A stretch of 30,100 nucleotides of DNA from an uncultured Prevotella sp. (GTDB lineage Bacteria; Bacteroidota; Bacteroidia; Bacteroidales; Bacteroidaceae). The notes below the pieces were generated by a model. The model did no database searches. It was not told the DNA's origin and was given only the letters and a program-made list of their open reading frames with translations. The position numbers and the translations under genes were made by a program. The number at the start of each line of letters is the position of its first letter. Position 1 is the first letter of the stretch. Of the stretch, positions 9,120 to 16,556 are shown piece by piece. Location: contig CAAGSA010000077.1 of NCBI GenBank assembly GCA_900772835.1, positions 1 through 30,100 on the forward strand, in the 5' to 3' direction.

Positions 9120-9335
9120 GCAAAATGTTGTTTTATTTTATTGTTGGTGTATAAAAAGTTGTTTCGTTCTGTTTTTCATTGCCATACTGATAGCTTTCCT
9201 GCTTGTTGTTCCAGGAAACCAATGTAACTGTAATGTGTTCTTCTGTGAAATAATGTTTATCCCTCAACCGATCGTCAGGACGTTTAATGTGTTTCCATGA
9301 AGACCGATTTGGTGGTAAAAGCATTCGGGTTGCTG
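9120..9335. other. Intergenic region without a recognisable gene
   Basis: About 215 AT-rich bases between the terminator of glnN and the promoter of the 1391-aa gene. A 78-codon minus-strand frame crosses it, but it overlaps the glnN terminator and has no recognisable protein features; I see no RNA or repeat either. Confidence 0.55.
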
Positions 9336-9378
9336 TAAAACAATGAGGACTGCCCGGTTTCACAACCAAACAGCCCTC
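9331..9378 (-). terminator. Probable terminator of glnN
   Basis: Interrupted stem: GAGG (9345-9348) with CCTC (9375-9378), CTG with CAG, and GGTT with AACC around a 4-base loop. On the minus strand it is followed by ATTGTTTTAC. It lies 40 bases past the glnN stop; the bulges make it weaker than the other terminators here. Confidence 0.55.
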
Positions 9379-9417
9379 GCCTTAAACAACCAATAAAAGA
9401 AATAGATTGTATGTGGT

Positions 9418-11607
9418 TTATCTTATAAACAGTAGTTCGCGGTATTTGGGGAGCGTCCACAGCTCGTCGCTCACAGAGAGCTCCAGCTTGTCGATGTGGT
9501 AGCGTATCTCCTCCATCTTGGGAACCACCGTGTCGTGGTATGCCACAGCTTTCTCGCGCTCCGATGCAATCTTGTTTGCCACCTTGCGCGCGTTCACCAG
9601 GTCTTCCACTCCTTTTTCTATAATCTGAATGCGCTCGGCAATCTCCTCGATGAGTTTCATGTTGCGCGAGTTCAGCTTGTCTGCCTTTTCGGCAGGGAAC
9701 ACGGAGCGCATGCTCAGCGCGTTCTTCAGCAGCATACTCTGGTAGTGGGTGGCTACTGGTATGATGTGGTTCATAGTGAGGTCGCCCATTACGCGTGCCT
9801 CAATCTGGATCTTCTTCGTGTATGTCTCCCACTTCACCTCGTTGCGTGCTTCAAGTTCCTTGCGGCTCATCACGTTGAGGCTTGTGAACATCTTTACGGA
9901 TGATTTGCTCAGATAGTTGTCGAAGATTACCGGACAGCTTGTCTCGCAGTCCAGTCCGCGTTTCTTCGCCTCTTCCACCCATTCGTCGGAATATCCGTTG
10001 CCGTCGAAGCGGATAGGCTTGCATGCCTTTATGTCGTCGCGCAGCACGCTGATGATGGCCTTTGTCTGGTCTGTTCCCTCGGCGATGAGTGCATCCACGC
10101 GCGCCTTGAAGTCGTTCAACGCCTCTGCCACGGCAGAGTTCAGCGCGATCATTGCCGATGCGCAGTTTGCCTCAGAGCCCGGTGCACGGAATTCGAACCT
10201 GTTTCCCGTGAAGGCGAATGGCGATGTGCGGTTGCGGTCGGTGTTGTCGATTATAAGTTCCGGAATCTCGGGTATGTCCATCTTCATTCCCTGCTTGCCC
10301 TTCATGTTGAAGATGTCCTCGCTATCGCTGTTCTCGATATGGTCGAGCAGTTCGGTGAGCTGTGTGCCGAGGAATGAGGAGATGATTGCTGGTGGTGCCT
10401 CGTTGGCTCCCAGTCGGTGTGCGTTTGTTGCGCTCATGATGGATGCCTTAATCAGTCCGTTGTGATTGTACACACCCATCAGTGTTTCCACGATGAACGT
10501 CACGAACCGCAGGTTTGACTCCGGTGTCTTGCCCGGTGCGTGGAGCAGCACTCCCGTATCGGTCGAGAGACTCCAGTTGTTGTGCTTTCCGCTTCCGTTG
10601 ATGCCGGCGAACGGCTTTTCGTGCAGCAGCACGATGAATCCGTGCTTCCGTGCCACCTTCTTCATCAGCGACATGAGCAGCATGTTATGGTCTACAGCCA
10701 GGTTGCATTCCTCGAAGATAGGTGCTATCTCGAACTGGTTCGGTGCCACCTCGTTGTGTCTTGTCTTGCATGGGATTGACAGTTCCAGAGCCTGTATCTC
10801 AAGGTCTTTCATGAACGCCTGCACACGGTCGGGTATAGTGCCGAAGTAGTGGTCGTCCATCTGCTGGTTCTTTGCCGAGTCGTGTCCCATGAGCGTGCGT
10901 CCGGTGAGCATGAGGTCGGGGCGTGCACTGTAGAGGTCGGCATCCACGAGGAAGTATTCCTGTTCCCATCCCAGATTTGTGGTGACCTTCGTCACCTTCG
11001 GGTCGAAATAATGGCAAACGTTCGTTGCTGCCACGTTCACGGCGTGCAGTGCGCGCAGCAGTGGTGCCTTGTAGTCGAGAGCCTCTCCGGTGTATGATAT
11101 GAACACCGTTGGGATGCAGAGCGTGTCATCGATGATGAACACCGGCGATGTCGGGTCCCAGGCCGAGTATCCTCTTGCCTCGAATGTGTTTCTGATTCCT
11201 CCGTTGGGGAAAGAGCTTGCGTCAGGTTCCTGCTGTACGAGCAACTTGCCTGAGAACTCCTCGATCATTCCTCCCTTGCCGTCGTGTTCGATGAATGCGT
11301 CGTGCTTCTCGGCTGTTCCTCCGGTCAGTGGCTGGAACCAGTGCGTGTAGTGTGTGACACCGTTTTCCTCGGCCCACTGCTTCATTCCGCTTGCCACGGA
11401 ATCAGCTATGGAGCGGTCGAGTGTGGCTCCGTTGTCCATTACATTGATAAGTTTGTCGTAGACATCGGCAGGCAGGTACTTGTACATCTTGGCACGGTTG
11501 AACACGAATTTCCCGAAATACTCAGAAGGGCGCTCCACCGGTGCAATCACTTCGAGGGGACGCTTCTTGAATGCTTCCTCAACGACCTGGAATCTTAAAT
11601 TTGCCAT
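9418..11607 (-). CDS. glnN: Glutamine synthetase type III
   Basis: A 729-aa protein, the size of the type III glutamine synthetases first described in Bacteroides fragilis and much longer than type I (~450-470 aa). It catalyses ATP-dependent synthesis of glutamine from glutamate and ammonia in the cytoplasm, as a large dodecamer in studied members. Family traits visible: the type III N-terminus (MANLRFQVVEEAFKKRP), an active-site stretch GINGSGKHNNWSLSTDTG near 330-348, FRAPGSEANCASAMIALN further on, and a long C-terminal helical region. The ATG at 11607 is chosen over one at 11679: a TACCTTTG -7 element at 11651-11658 places transcription start between them, and MANLRF matches the family start. 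It lies 120 bases downstream of dapF-dapL on the same strand, with its own promoter, so it may be transcribed both alone and by readthrough. Confidence 0.97.
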   Translation of the reverse strand: MANLRFQVVEEAFKKRPLEVIAPVERPSEYFGKFVFNRAKMYKYLPADVYDKLINVMDNGATLDRSIADSVASGMKQWAEENGVTHYTHWFQPLTGGTAEKHDAFIEHDGKGGMIEEFSGKLLVQQEPDASSFPNGGIRNTFEARGYSAWDPTSPVFIIDDTLCIPTVFISYTGEALDYKAPLLRALHAVNVAATNVCHYFDPKVTKVTTNLGWEQEYFLVDADLYSARPDLMLTGRTLMGHDSAKNQQMDDHYFGTIPDRVQAFMKDLEIQALELSIPCKTRHNEVAPNQFEIAPIFEECNLAVDHNMLLMSLMKKVARKHGFIVLLHEKPFAGINGSGKHNNWSLSTDTGVLLHAPGKTPESNLRFVTFIVETLMGVYNHNGLIKASIMSATNAHRLGANEAPPAIISSFLGTQLTELLDHIENSDSEDIFNMKGKQGMKMDIPEIPELIIDNTDRNRTSPFAFTGNRFEFRAPGSEANCASAMIALNSAVAEALNDFKARVDALIAEGTDQTKAIISVLRDDIKACKPIRFDGNGYSDEWVEEAKKRGLDCETSCPVIFDNYLSKSSVKMFTSLNVMSRKELEARNEVKWETYTKKIQIEARVMGDLTMNHIIPVATHYQSMLLKNALSMRSVFPAEKADKLNSRNMKLIEEIAERIQIIEKGVEDLVNARKVANKIASEREKAVAYHDTVVPKMEEIRYHIDKLELSVSDELWTLPKYRELLFIR

Positions 11608-11650
11608 TGTTAAAGTTTTTAGTTTTAGTTTGTACGTTTCTAAACTGTTG

Positions 11651-11658
11651 CAAAGGTA
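11651..11658 (-). promoter_or_regulatory. Bacteroidetes -7 element for glnN
   Basis: Minus-strand TACCTTTG followed by C, a full match to TAnnTTTG, 43 bases upstream of the glnN ATG. No good TTTG at -33 is present. This fits a nitrogen-controlled gene with its own promoter, but no operator is recognisable. Confidence 0.6.
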
Positions 11659-11727
11659 ATGCTTTTTTTTGTTTATCACGTACTTTTGTTTTGAGTTTCT
11701 GTTATTTTGTTTACATTATGGATTTTT

Positions 11728-13830
11728 TTAACTTTTGTTCAGCCATTTGGCTATGCGCAGCATCGCTTCCTGGCAGTCTGCGCGGTCGCCGAACGAGGTG
11801 AATCTTACGTATCCCTCGCCGCTCGGACCGAACCCCACACCCGGCGTACACACTATCTGTGCGCCGTAGAGCAGCTGTTCGAAGAACTTCCAGCTGTCGG
11901 TGCCTTCCGGTGTCTTCACCCATAGGTACGGGGCGTTCTCTCCGCCGTACACGCTGAATCCCATCCCTGTCAGGGCCTCGCGCATCAGTTTCGCGTTGCC
12001 CATATAATAGTTTATGGTTTCCTTCACCTGAGCCTTGCCCTCGGGCGAGTATATCGCTTCGGCAGCGCGCTGGCTGATGTAGCTCGTGCCGTTGAACTTC
12101 GTGCATTGGCGGCGGTCCCACAGCGGGTTGAGTGCCAGTCGCTGCCTGCCGTCGAGTGTCACGGCGGTCAGCTCCTTCGGCACGATGGTGTAGCCGCAGC
12201 GCACGCCGGTGAACCCGGCCGTCTTCGAATAGCTGTGGAACTCTATCGCCACTTTCTTCGCTCCTTTTATCTCGTAGATGGAGTGGGGGATGCTGGGGTC
12301 TGTGATGTATGCCTCGTAGGCGGCGTCGTAGAGAATCAGCGCGTCGTTCTTAATGGCGTAGTTCACCCATTTCTTCAGTTCCTCCTTCGTTATCACCGTC
12401 CCCGTGGGGTTGTTTGGATAGCATAGGTATATCATGTCCACGCGGTGGTCGGGCAGCTGCGGCACGAATCCGTTGCCCTCGCAGCATGGCATGTACGTCA
12501 CGTTGCTCCATTTTCCGTCTTCGAGCATTCCGGCGCGTCCGCACATCACGTTCGAATCGATGTATACGGGGTAAATCGGGTCGGTCACGCCGATGCTGTT
12601 GTCCCAGCGCACCAGTTCGCCGATGTTTCCCGTATCGCTTTTCGCACCGTCGTTCACGAACACCTCGCTCGGGTCGAGCTTTATGCCCCTCGGCAGGAAA
12701 TCGTTCTTCACGATAGCCTCGCGCAGCCACAGGTATCCCTGTTCCGGTCCGTAGCCGTGGAAGGTTTCCTTGTCTGCCATGTCGTCCACCGCCTTGTGCA
12801 TCGCCTTTATCACGGCTGGTGCCAGAGGCTGCGTCACGTCGCCTATGCCCAGGCTTATGACACGGCTCTTGGGATGGGATACCTTGTATGCGTTAACCTT
12901 CTTTGCTATGTCGGCAAAGAGGTAGTTCTTCTGGAGTTTCAGATAATGTTCGTTGATGAGTGCCATATTTGTGTCTGTTTTTTTTTTTATGTTTATTTCC
13001 CCGTCGAACACGGATTCCGCCGTGCCCGTCATGTATACGTGGTTGTCCTCTTCTCTCCATTCTATGTGGAGTTCGCCGCCGTCCATGACCACTGTCGCCC
13101 GTCTGCCGCACCGTCCGGTGTGCGCTGCAGCCACAGCCGTGGCGCAGGCTCCCGTGCCGCATGCCATGGTTATTCCGCTTCCGCGCTCCCACACGCGTGT
13201 CCTGATTCTGTCCTGCGGCAGCAACTGCGCGAATTCGATGTTGCACCTTTCGGGGAATACAGCGTTGCGCTCCAGTATCCGTCCGTAGCGGCTTATGTCG
13301 ATGCTGTTGATGTCGTCGACGAATATCACGAAGTGCGGGTTGCCCATACACACGAACGTGCCGCAGAACCGTCTGCCGTCTGCCGTCAGCTCTCCGCCGT
13401 CTGCCGGAATGTATTGTGCGGCATTCTCCAGCTGCGGCTCGAGCATGTCCACTGTCACTTGCTCCACCGTCTTTCCGTCGGCTCCGGTGTGCAGATTCAG
13501 CGTCTTTATGCCCGACAGGGTTTCGAGCCTGATGCTGGTCTTGTCGGTCATTCCGCGTTCGAACAGGTATTTGCCGATGCATCTCGACGCGTTTCCGCAC
13601 ATCATTGCCTCCGAACCGTCGGCATTGAATATGCGCATGCGGTAGTCGGCGTCTGCCGACAGCGGTTTGCAGATGAGCACCAGTCCGTCGCTTCCTATTC
13701 CCTTGTGGCGGTCGCTCCATTTCGTGGCGCACTCCTCGGGGGTGTCTATATTATATAATAAGGTGTTTACGTAGATGTAGTCGTTTCCCGCTCCGTGCAT
13801 CTTCGTGAATTTAATCCTTTTCCTGTCCAT
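11728..13830 (-). CDS. dapF-dapL: Fused diaminopimelate epimerase / LL-diaminopimelate aminotransferase
   Basis: One 700-codon frame encodes two consecutive enzymes of the DapL route to meso-diaminopimelate, the peptidoglycan cross-linker and lysine precursor. Residues 1-~281 are diaminopimelate epimerase: start KFTKMHGAGNDYIYV, first catalytic Cys78 in MCGNASRC, second Cys224 in ACGTGA. Residues 289-700 are a full-length (412 aa) LL-diaminopimelate aminotransferase: MALINEHYLKL start, substrate/cofactor motif CYPNNPTGT at ~470-478 and PLP lysine K536 in SYSKTAGFTG. The linker (NIKKKTDTN) is encoded by a run of eleven A's (12978-12988), and Met289 sits exactly where a free DapL would start. 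So the two may be a true fusion, a frame restored by slippage, two proteins made by internal initiation, or a homopolymer sequencing error. glnN follows after 120 bases. Confidence 0.93.
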   Translation of the reverse strand: MDRKRIKFTKMHGAGNDYIYVNTLLYNIDTPEECATKWSDRHKGIGSDGLVLICKPLSADADYRMRIFNADGSEAMMCGNASRCIGKYLFERGMTDKTSIRLETLSGIKTLNLHTGADGKTVEQVTVDMLEPQLENAAQYIPADGGELTADGRRFCGTFVCMGNPHFVIFVDDINSIDISRYGRILERNAVFPERCNIEFAQLLPQDRIRTRVWERGSGITMACGTGACATAVAAAHTGRCGRRATVVMDGGELHIEWREEDNHVYMTGTAESVFDGEINIKKKTDTNMALINEHYLKLQKNYLFADIAKKVNAYKVSHPKSRVISLGIGDVTQPLAPAVIKAMHKAVDDMADKETFHGYGPEQGYLWLREAIVKNDFLPRGIKLDPSEVFVNDGAKSDTGNIGELVRWDNSIGVTDPIYPVYIDSNVMCGRAGMLEDGKWSNVTYMPCCEGNGFVPQLPDHRVDMIYLCYPNNPTGTVITKEELKKWVNYAIKNDALILYDAAYEAYITDPSIPHSIYEIKGAKKVAIEFHSYSKTAGFTGVRCGYTIVPKELTAVTLDGRQRLALNPLWDRRQCTKFNGTSYISQRAAEAIYSPEGKAQVKETINYYMGNAKLMREALTGMGFSVYGGENAPYLWVKTPEGTDSWKFFEQLLYGAQIVCTPGVGFGPSGEGYVRFTSFGDRADCQEAMLRIAKWLNKS
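12978..12988 (-). repeat. A11 homopolymer at the dapF-dapL junction
   Basis: Eleven consecutive T on the plus strand (A in the mRNA), immediately before the codons T-D-T-N and the internal ATG of dapL at 12966. With 10 or 12 A's the epimerase frame would stop within about 15-30 codons while dapL stays intact from its own ATG. Confidence 0.95.
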
Positions 13831-13882
13831 TTTTTTTTGCCTTTTTAGCTTGTCTTGTCAGCATTAAGTTCGTTTCTGGTTG

Positions 13883-13890
13883 CAAAAATA
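13883..13890 (-). promoter_or_regulatory. Bacteroidetes -7 element for dapF-dapL
   Basis: Minus-strand TATTTTTG followed by C, matching TAnnTTTG, 52 bases upstream of the dapF ATG. No clear -33 element. Confidence 0.55.
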
Positions 13891-14088
13891 CAACATTCTG
13901 CACTAAACATGATAAATAATGTGTCGTTTTTATCTTTTATTTTATTAAAAATAACAAACCGTAAGCATTGCTTCCTTTTCTACTTACAAGCTGTTTGGAT
14001 TTGCTGTTTTCGATGCTCCAACTATAAGCAGAATATAAAAATATAATCAAAATTTGCTCCGGGTGTATGCTATTCTAACTTTTTGTTG

Positions 14089-14096
14089 TATCTTTG
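14089..14096 (+). promoter_or_regulatory. Bacteroidetes -7 element of the candidate structured RNA
   Basis: TATCTTTG followed by C is a full TAnnTTTG match. It predicts transcription start at about 14103, which is exactly where the closing stem of the structured RNA begins. Confidence 0.65.
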
Positions 14097-14102
14097 CACT
14101 CG

Positions 14103-14325
14103 AAACATTGCAATATGTAAAGCTTTTGCAAAAGCGACATAAAGATATAGAGCAAACACGAATACCACAACCGCCTAATACTTAAGAAACCGGAGTGTCA
14201 TGCGTATGGACATCCATGTCCTATGTGTGGCACTTATCTATGTATACCCCCTCTTCTGGACTGATACCTCACTCCCTTTGTTTGTTAACAGTTGTTTACA
14301 GTATTGCGGAGATTGTTTAATATTT
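14103..14325 (+). ncRNA. ssrS: Candidate 6S-like structured RNA
   Basis: No convincing protein is encoded here, but the transcript expected from the promoter at 14089 folds as a rod. The 5' end pairs with the 3' end: AAACA (14103-14107) with TGTTT (14314-14318), GCAATA (14110-14115) with TATTGC (14302-14307), and TGTAAA (14116-14121) with TTTACA (14295-14300). In the exact middle is a 12-bp stem with G-U pairs (14195-14206 with 14222-14233), topped by GGACA/TGTCC and a four-base loop. Between them are large, mostly unpaired flanks, with a small GCTTTTGCAAAAGC palindrome on the 5' side. Closing stem, central bubble and terminal hairpin in ~215 nt is the layout of 6S RNA, which binds RNA polymerase. 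In Bacteroidales the 6S family was first described as the 'Bacteroidales-1' motif, but I cannot check the match. The identity is inference; a discrete structured RNA is well supported. Confidence 0.6.
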
Positions 14326-14718
14326 GCTTTTCGGAATTGTTTACATTGTTATTTATCCTTATCGCCTATTCCGTACCGTTGTGCGATTTCGCGATGCTGA
14401 AGCCGATGGACAGAAATGGAAAATGTATCGGAAAAGAATACAGAAATAGTGGTTTTACCGCTCCAAAACGGAAAATACCCTCAAGCGTTTGGCAAAAACT
14501 TTTCGATCGTTCATATCGAACGGTTAAAGCGTTCAATATGAATCGCTGGAAAAATAGCCGTTTCCTTCTTTTGTAAAAGATGTATTTTGTTGTAATACAG
14601 GTAGTTGCGACGTTTTGGAAATTTTGCGATTTTTGCGGACAAAATTCCTCGTTGCCGAAAATAATCGATTCTCAGAGCGTTGCTGTCTCGGGAATTTAAC
14701 ATTTAGAGCCGCTGTTGA
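14326..14718. other. Non-coding stretch with a strong inverted repeat
   Basis: About 390 AT-rich bases with no recognisable protein. It contains a hairpin at 14510-14542: TTCATAT and GAACG pair with CGTTC and ATATGAA around a 7-base loop, with one mismatch. A weaker one is CGGAAT (14332-14337) with ATTCCG (14368-14373). A 94-codon plus frame (14292-14576) and a 63-codon minus frame (14511-14702) cross it, but neither looks like a known protein. It may be a second RNA, a decayed element or plain spacer. Confidence 0.5.
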
Positions 14719-14762
14719 TGTAAAAAAAATTAACCCGGAACCAGCATCAGAGTGGTTCCGGG
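14719..14762 (-). terminator. Intrinsic terminator of the AICAR transformylase operon
   Basis: A 10-bp perfect stem, CCCGGAACCA (14734-14743) with TGGTTCCGGG (14753-14762), with a 9-base loop. The minus strand continues TTAATTTTTTTTAC. It begins 6 bases after the stop codon of the 61-aa gene, tying that gene to the operon. Confidence 0.92.
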
Positions 14763-14768
14763 CTAAAC

Positions 14769-14954
14769 CTATTTCCTTTTCCTGTTGGCGCGCTGCTGGC
14801 GGTATTTCGCCTTCTGCATCGCCGAGCCGCTGCCGTGCGCACCTGTGATGTAAGCCTTCTTCTTGGCTTTCGTCTTCACCTTGCCGTTGCCGGAGTCGCC
14901 CTGCCGCGCCGGACGGAACGTCATTCCGCCCTCGATAATCTGGTCTATGTCCAT
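14769..14954 (-). CDS. Small basic hypothetical protein
   Basis: A 61-aa protein starting MDIDQIIEGGMTFRPARQGD and ending in a strongly basic tail (YRQQRANRKRK), with a lysine run KVKTKAKKKAY in the middle. There is no signal peptide or membrane segment. I do not recognise a family. It lies 36 bases after the AICAR transformylase stop on the same strand, and a strong terminator follows its stop by six bases, so it is very likely the last gene of that transcript. The charge pattern suggests contact with nucleic acid or the ribosome, which is only inference. Confidence 0.7.
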   Translation of the reverse strand: MDIDQIIEGGMTFRPARQGDSGNGKVKTKAKKKAYITGAHGSGSAMQKAKYRQQRANRKRK

Positions 14955-14990
14955 AGTCTTATTCTGTGGTTTGGGTGATAGAGTCTCCGA

Positions 14991-16172
14991 TTAGTGGTGG
15001 AACAGTCGTACGCCCGTGAACGCCATCGTGATGCCGTATTTGTCGCAGGTGTCGATCACGTGGTCGTCGCGCACCGAGCCGCCTGCCTGTGCGATGTATT
15101 CCACTCCGCTCTTGTGGGCGCGCTCGATGTTGTCGCCGAACGGAAAGAAAGCGTCGCTGCCCAGTGCCACCTTCGTGTTCTTGGCTATCCACTCCTTCTT
15201 CTCCTCGGCTGTGAGCACCTCTGGCTTCTCGGTGAAGAACTGCTGCCATGTGCCGTCGGCAAGCACGTCGTTGTGGTCCTCGCTGATGTACACGTCGATG
15301 GTGTTGTCGCGGTCGGCGCGGCGTATTCCCGGCACGAACGGCAGGTTCATCACCTTCGGGTGCTGGCGCAGCCACCAGATGTCGGCTTTGTTTCCGGCGA
15401 GGCGTGTGCAGTGGATACGGCTCTGCTGTCCGGCACCGATGCCGATAGCCTGTCCGTCCTTCACGTAGCACACGGAGTTGCTCTGCGTGTATTTCAGCGT
15501 GATGAGGCTGATGATGAGGTCGCGCTTTGCCTCCTCGGTGAATGTCTTGCTCTTTGTGGGGATGTTCTCGAAGAGAGCCGGGTCGTCGAGCTTCACCTCG
15601 TTGCGTCCCTGCTCGAAGGTCACTCCGAACACCTGCTTGTGCTCCACTGGTGCAGGTTTGTATGTGGGGTCAATCTTTATCACGTTGTATGTGCCCTTGC
15701 GCTTGGGGCGCAGAATCTCGAGGGCCTCCTCGGTGAATCCGGGAGCTATCACTCCGTCGCTCACCTCGCGCTTGAGCAGAGTGGCGGTGGCGGCGTCGCA
15801 GGTGTCGCTCAGTGCCACGAAGTCGCCGTATGAACTCATGCGGTCGGCGCCGCGCGCCCTTGCGTATGCGCAGGCGATGGGCGAAAGCTCCATCTTCAGG
15901 TCGTCAACGAAGTATATCTTCTTCAGTGTGTCGCTCAGCGGCAGTCCCACGGCGGCTCCTGCTGGCGAAACGTGCTTGAAGCTTGCTGCGGCGGGCAGTC
16001 CTGTCGCCTCTTTCAGTTCCTTCACCAGCTGCCAGCTGTTCAGCGCATCAAGGAAGTTGATGTAGCCGGGGCGTCCGTTCAACACTTCGATAGGCAGCTC
16101 TCCCTCCTCCATGTATATTCTGGAAGGCTTCTGGTTGGGATTGCATCCGTACTTTAATTGTAGTTCTTTCAT
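14991..16172 (-). CDS. Stand-alone AICAR transformylase (phosphoribosylaminoimidazolecarboxamide formyltransferase)
   Basis: A 393-aa protein matching only the C-terminal AICAR formyltransferase half of bifunctional PurH; the N-terminal IMP cyclohydrolase (MGS-fold) domain is absent. It would transfer a formyl group from 10-formyl-tetrahydrofolate to AICAR, the penultimate step of purine synthesis. Visible marks: start ELQLKYGCNPNQKPSRIY, the catalytic Lys66-His67 in SFKHVSPAG, RGADRMSSYGDFVALSD, and near the C-terminus ALGSDAFFPFGDNI and AGGSVRDDHVID. The start at 16172 fits the family and lies 45 bases downstream of a good promoter. Such one-domain forms occur in Bacteroidetes, often beside a separate full PurH elsewhere in the genome, which cannot be checked here. 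The 61-aa gene follows in the same operon. Confidence 0.93.
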   Translation of the reverse strand: MKELQLKYGCNPNQKPSRIYMEEGELPIEVLNGRPGYINFLDALNSWQLVKELKEATGLPAAASFKHVSPAGAAVGLPLSDTLKKIYFVDDLKMELSPIACAYARARGADRMSSYGDFVALSDTCDAATATLLKREVSDGVIAPGFTEEALEILRPKRKGTYNVIKIDPTYKPAPVEHKQVFGVTFEQGRNEVKLDDPALFENIPTKSKTFTEEAKRDLIISLITLKYTQSNSVCYVKDGQAIGIGAGQQSRIHCTRLAGNKADIWWLRQHPKVMNLPFVPGIRRADRDNTIDVYISEDHNDVLADGTWQQFFTEKPEVLTAEEKKEWIAKNTKVALGSDAFFPFGDNIERAHKSGVEYIAQAGGSVRDDHVIDTCDKYGITMAFTGVRLFHH

Positions 16173-16216
16173 TCTGTTTTGATGAATTATAATCTTTCTA
16201 CCTTAATTTGTGCCTG

Positions 16217-16247
16217 CAAATTTACCCTTTTTCCGTCACACGGCAAA
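16217..16247 (-). promoter_or_regulatory. Bacteroidetes promoter of the AICAR transformylase operon
   Basis: On the minus strand, TTTG (16244-16247), exactly 19 bp, then TAAATTTG (16217-16224) followed by C. This is the best promoter match in the window. Confidence 0.8.
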
Positions 16248-16322
16248 GAACTCGTATTGTTAATTTTATGTAAAAGATTGCTTTCGTATTTGTCTGCGTT
16301 TTATAGTATGTAGAAAAAATCG

Positions 16323-16330
16323 TACCTTTG
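16323..16330 (+). promoter_or_regulatory. Bacteroidetes -7 element of the rplM operon
   Basis: TACCTTTG followed by C matches TAnnTTTG fully; at -33 there is TTTT (near 16299-16302) rather than TTTG. Transcription would start near 16337, giving a ~220-nt leader before rplM. It is divergent from the AICAR transformylase promoter. Confidence 0.7.
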
Positions 16331-16336
16331 CAATCC

Positions 16337-16500
16337 GATTATTTAGTTGGGGGAAGCACTTAGAACCCCCTCGGGCGTTGTGTTAATAGTTGCGCTTTTG
16401 GCCGAGCGCGACGGTTAGTGAATCAGCGTTCAAGCGATTTTCCATATTGCAGCTTTCTTGCTCTTATATAATTAAGGTGGGAAGGGTGGATGTGTGGAAA
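16337..16500 (+). promoter_or_regulatory. Structured 5' leader of rplM
   Basis: The expected ~220-nt leader holds GGGGG (16349-16353) pairing with CCCCC (16366-16370) around a 12-base loop, and an overlapping longer stem CTCGG (16370-16374) with CCGAG (16402-16406) enclosing GC-rich sequence. The rest is A/T-rich up to the ATG. Leaders of this kind before ribosomal-protein operons are often bound by one of the encoded proteins; here that would be inference. The ORF extends upstream to 16494 but without family similarity. Confidence 0.5.
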
Positions 16501-16556
16501 GGCGTAAAGAAAGTAATAAAAAAACGTTTTTTAGTAGTAAAATTTTAACATCAGAA

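Noticed and set aside
9133..9369. 78-codon minus-strand frame between glnN and the 1391-aa gene
   Set aside because: It overlaps the probable glnN terminator, has no recognisable protein features and no promoter or start context of its own.
14103..14325. Signal recognition particle RNA, tmRNA or RNase P RNA
   Set aside because: No GGAA-tetraloop SRP hairpin, no tRNA-like end and the wrong size for RNase P RNA.
14280..14370. Possible replication origin (repeated TTGTTTACA/TTATCC-like words)
   Set aside because: No clear DnaA boxes in an array and no dnaA, dnaN or similar neighbours; the words fall within the RNA closing stem.
14200..14576. Two overlapping plus-strand frames (66 and 94 codons)
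   Set aside because: They overlap the stems of the structured RNA candidate, have odd composition (rich in Cys, Leu and Phe) and match no family; the RNA explanation is better.
16494..16556. N-terminal extension of L13
   Set aside because: The 21 extra codons have no similarity to L13 and the shorter protein has the normal family length.
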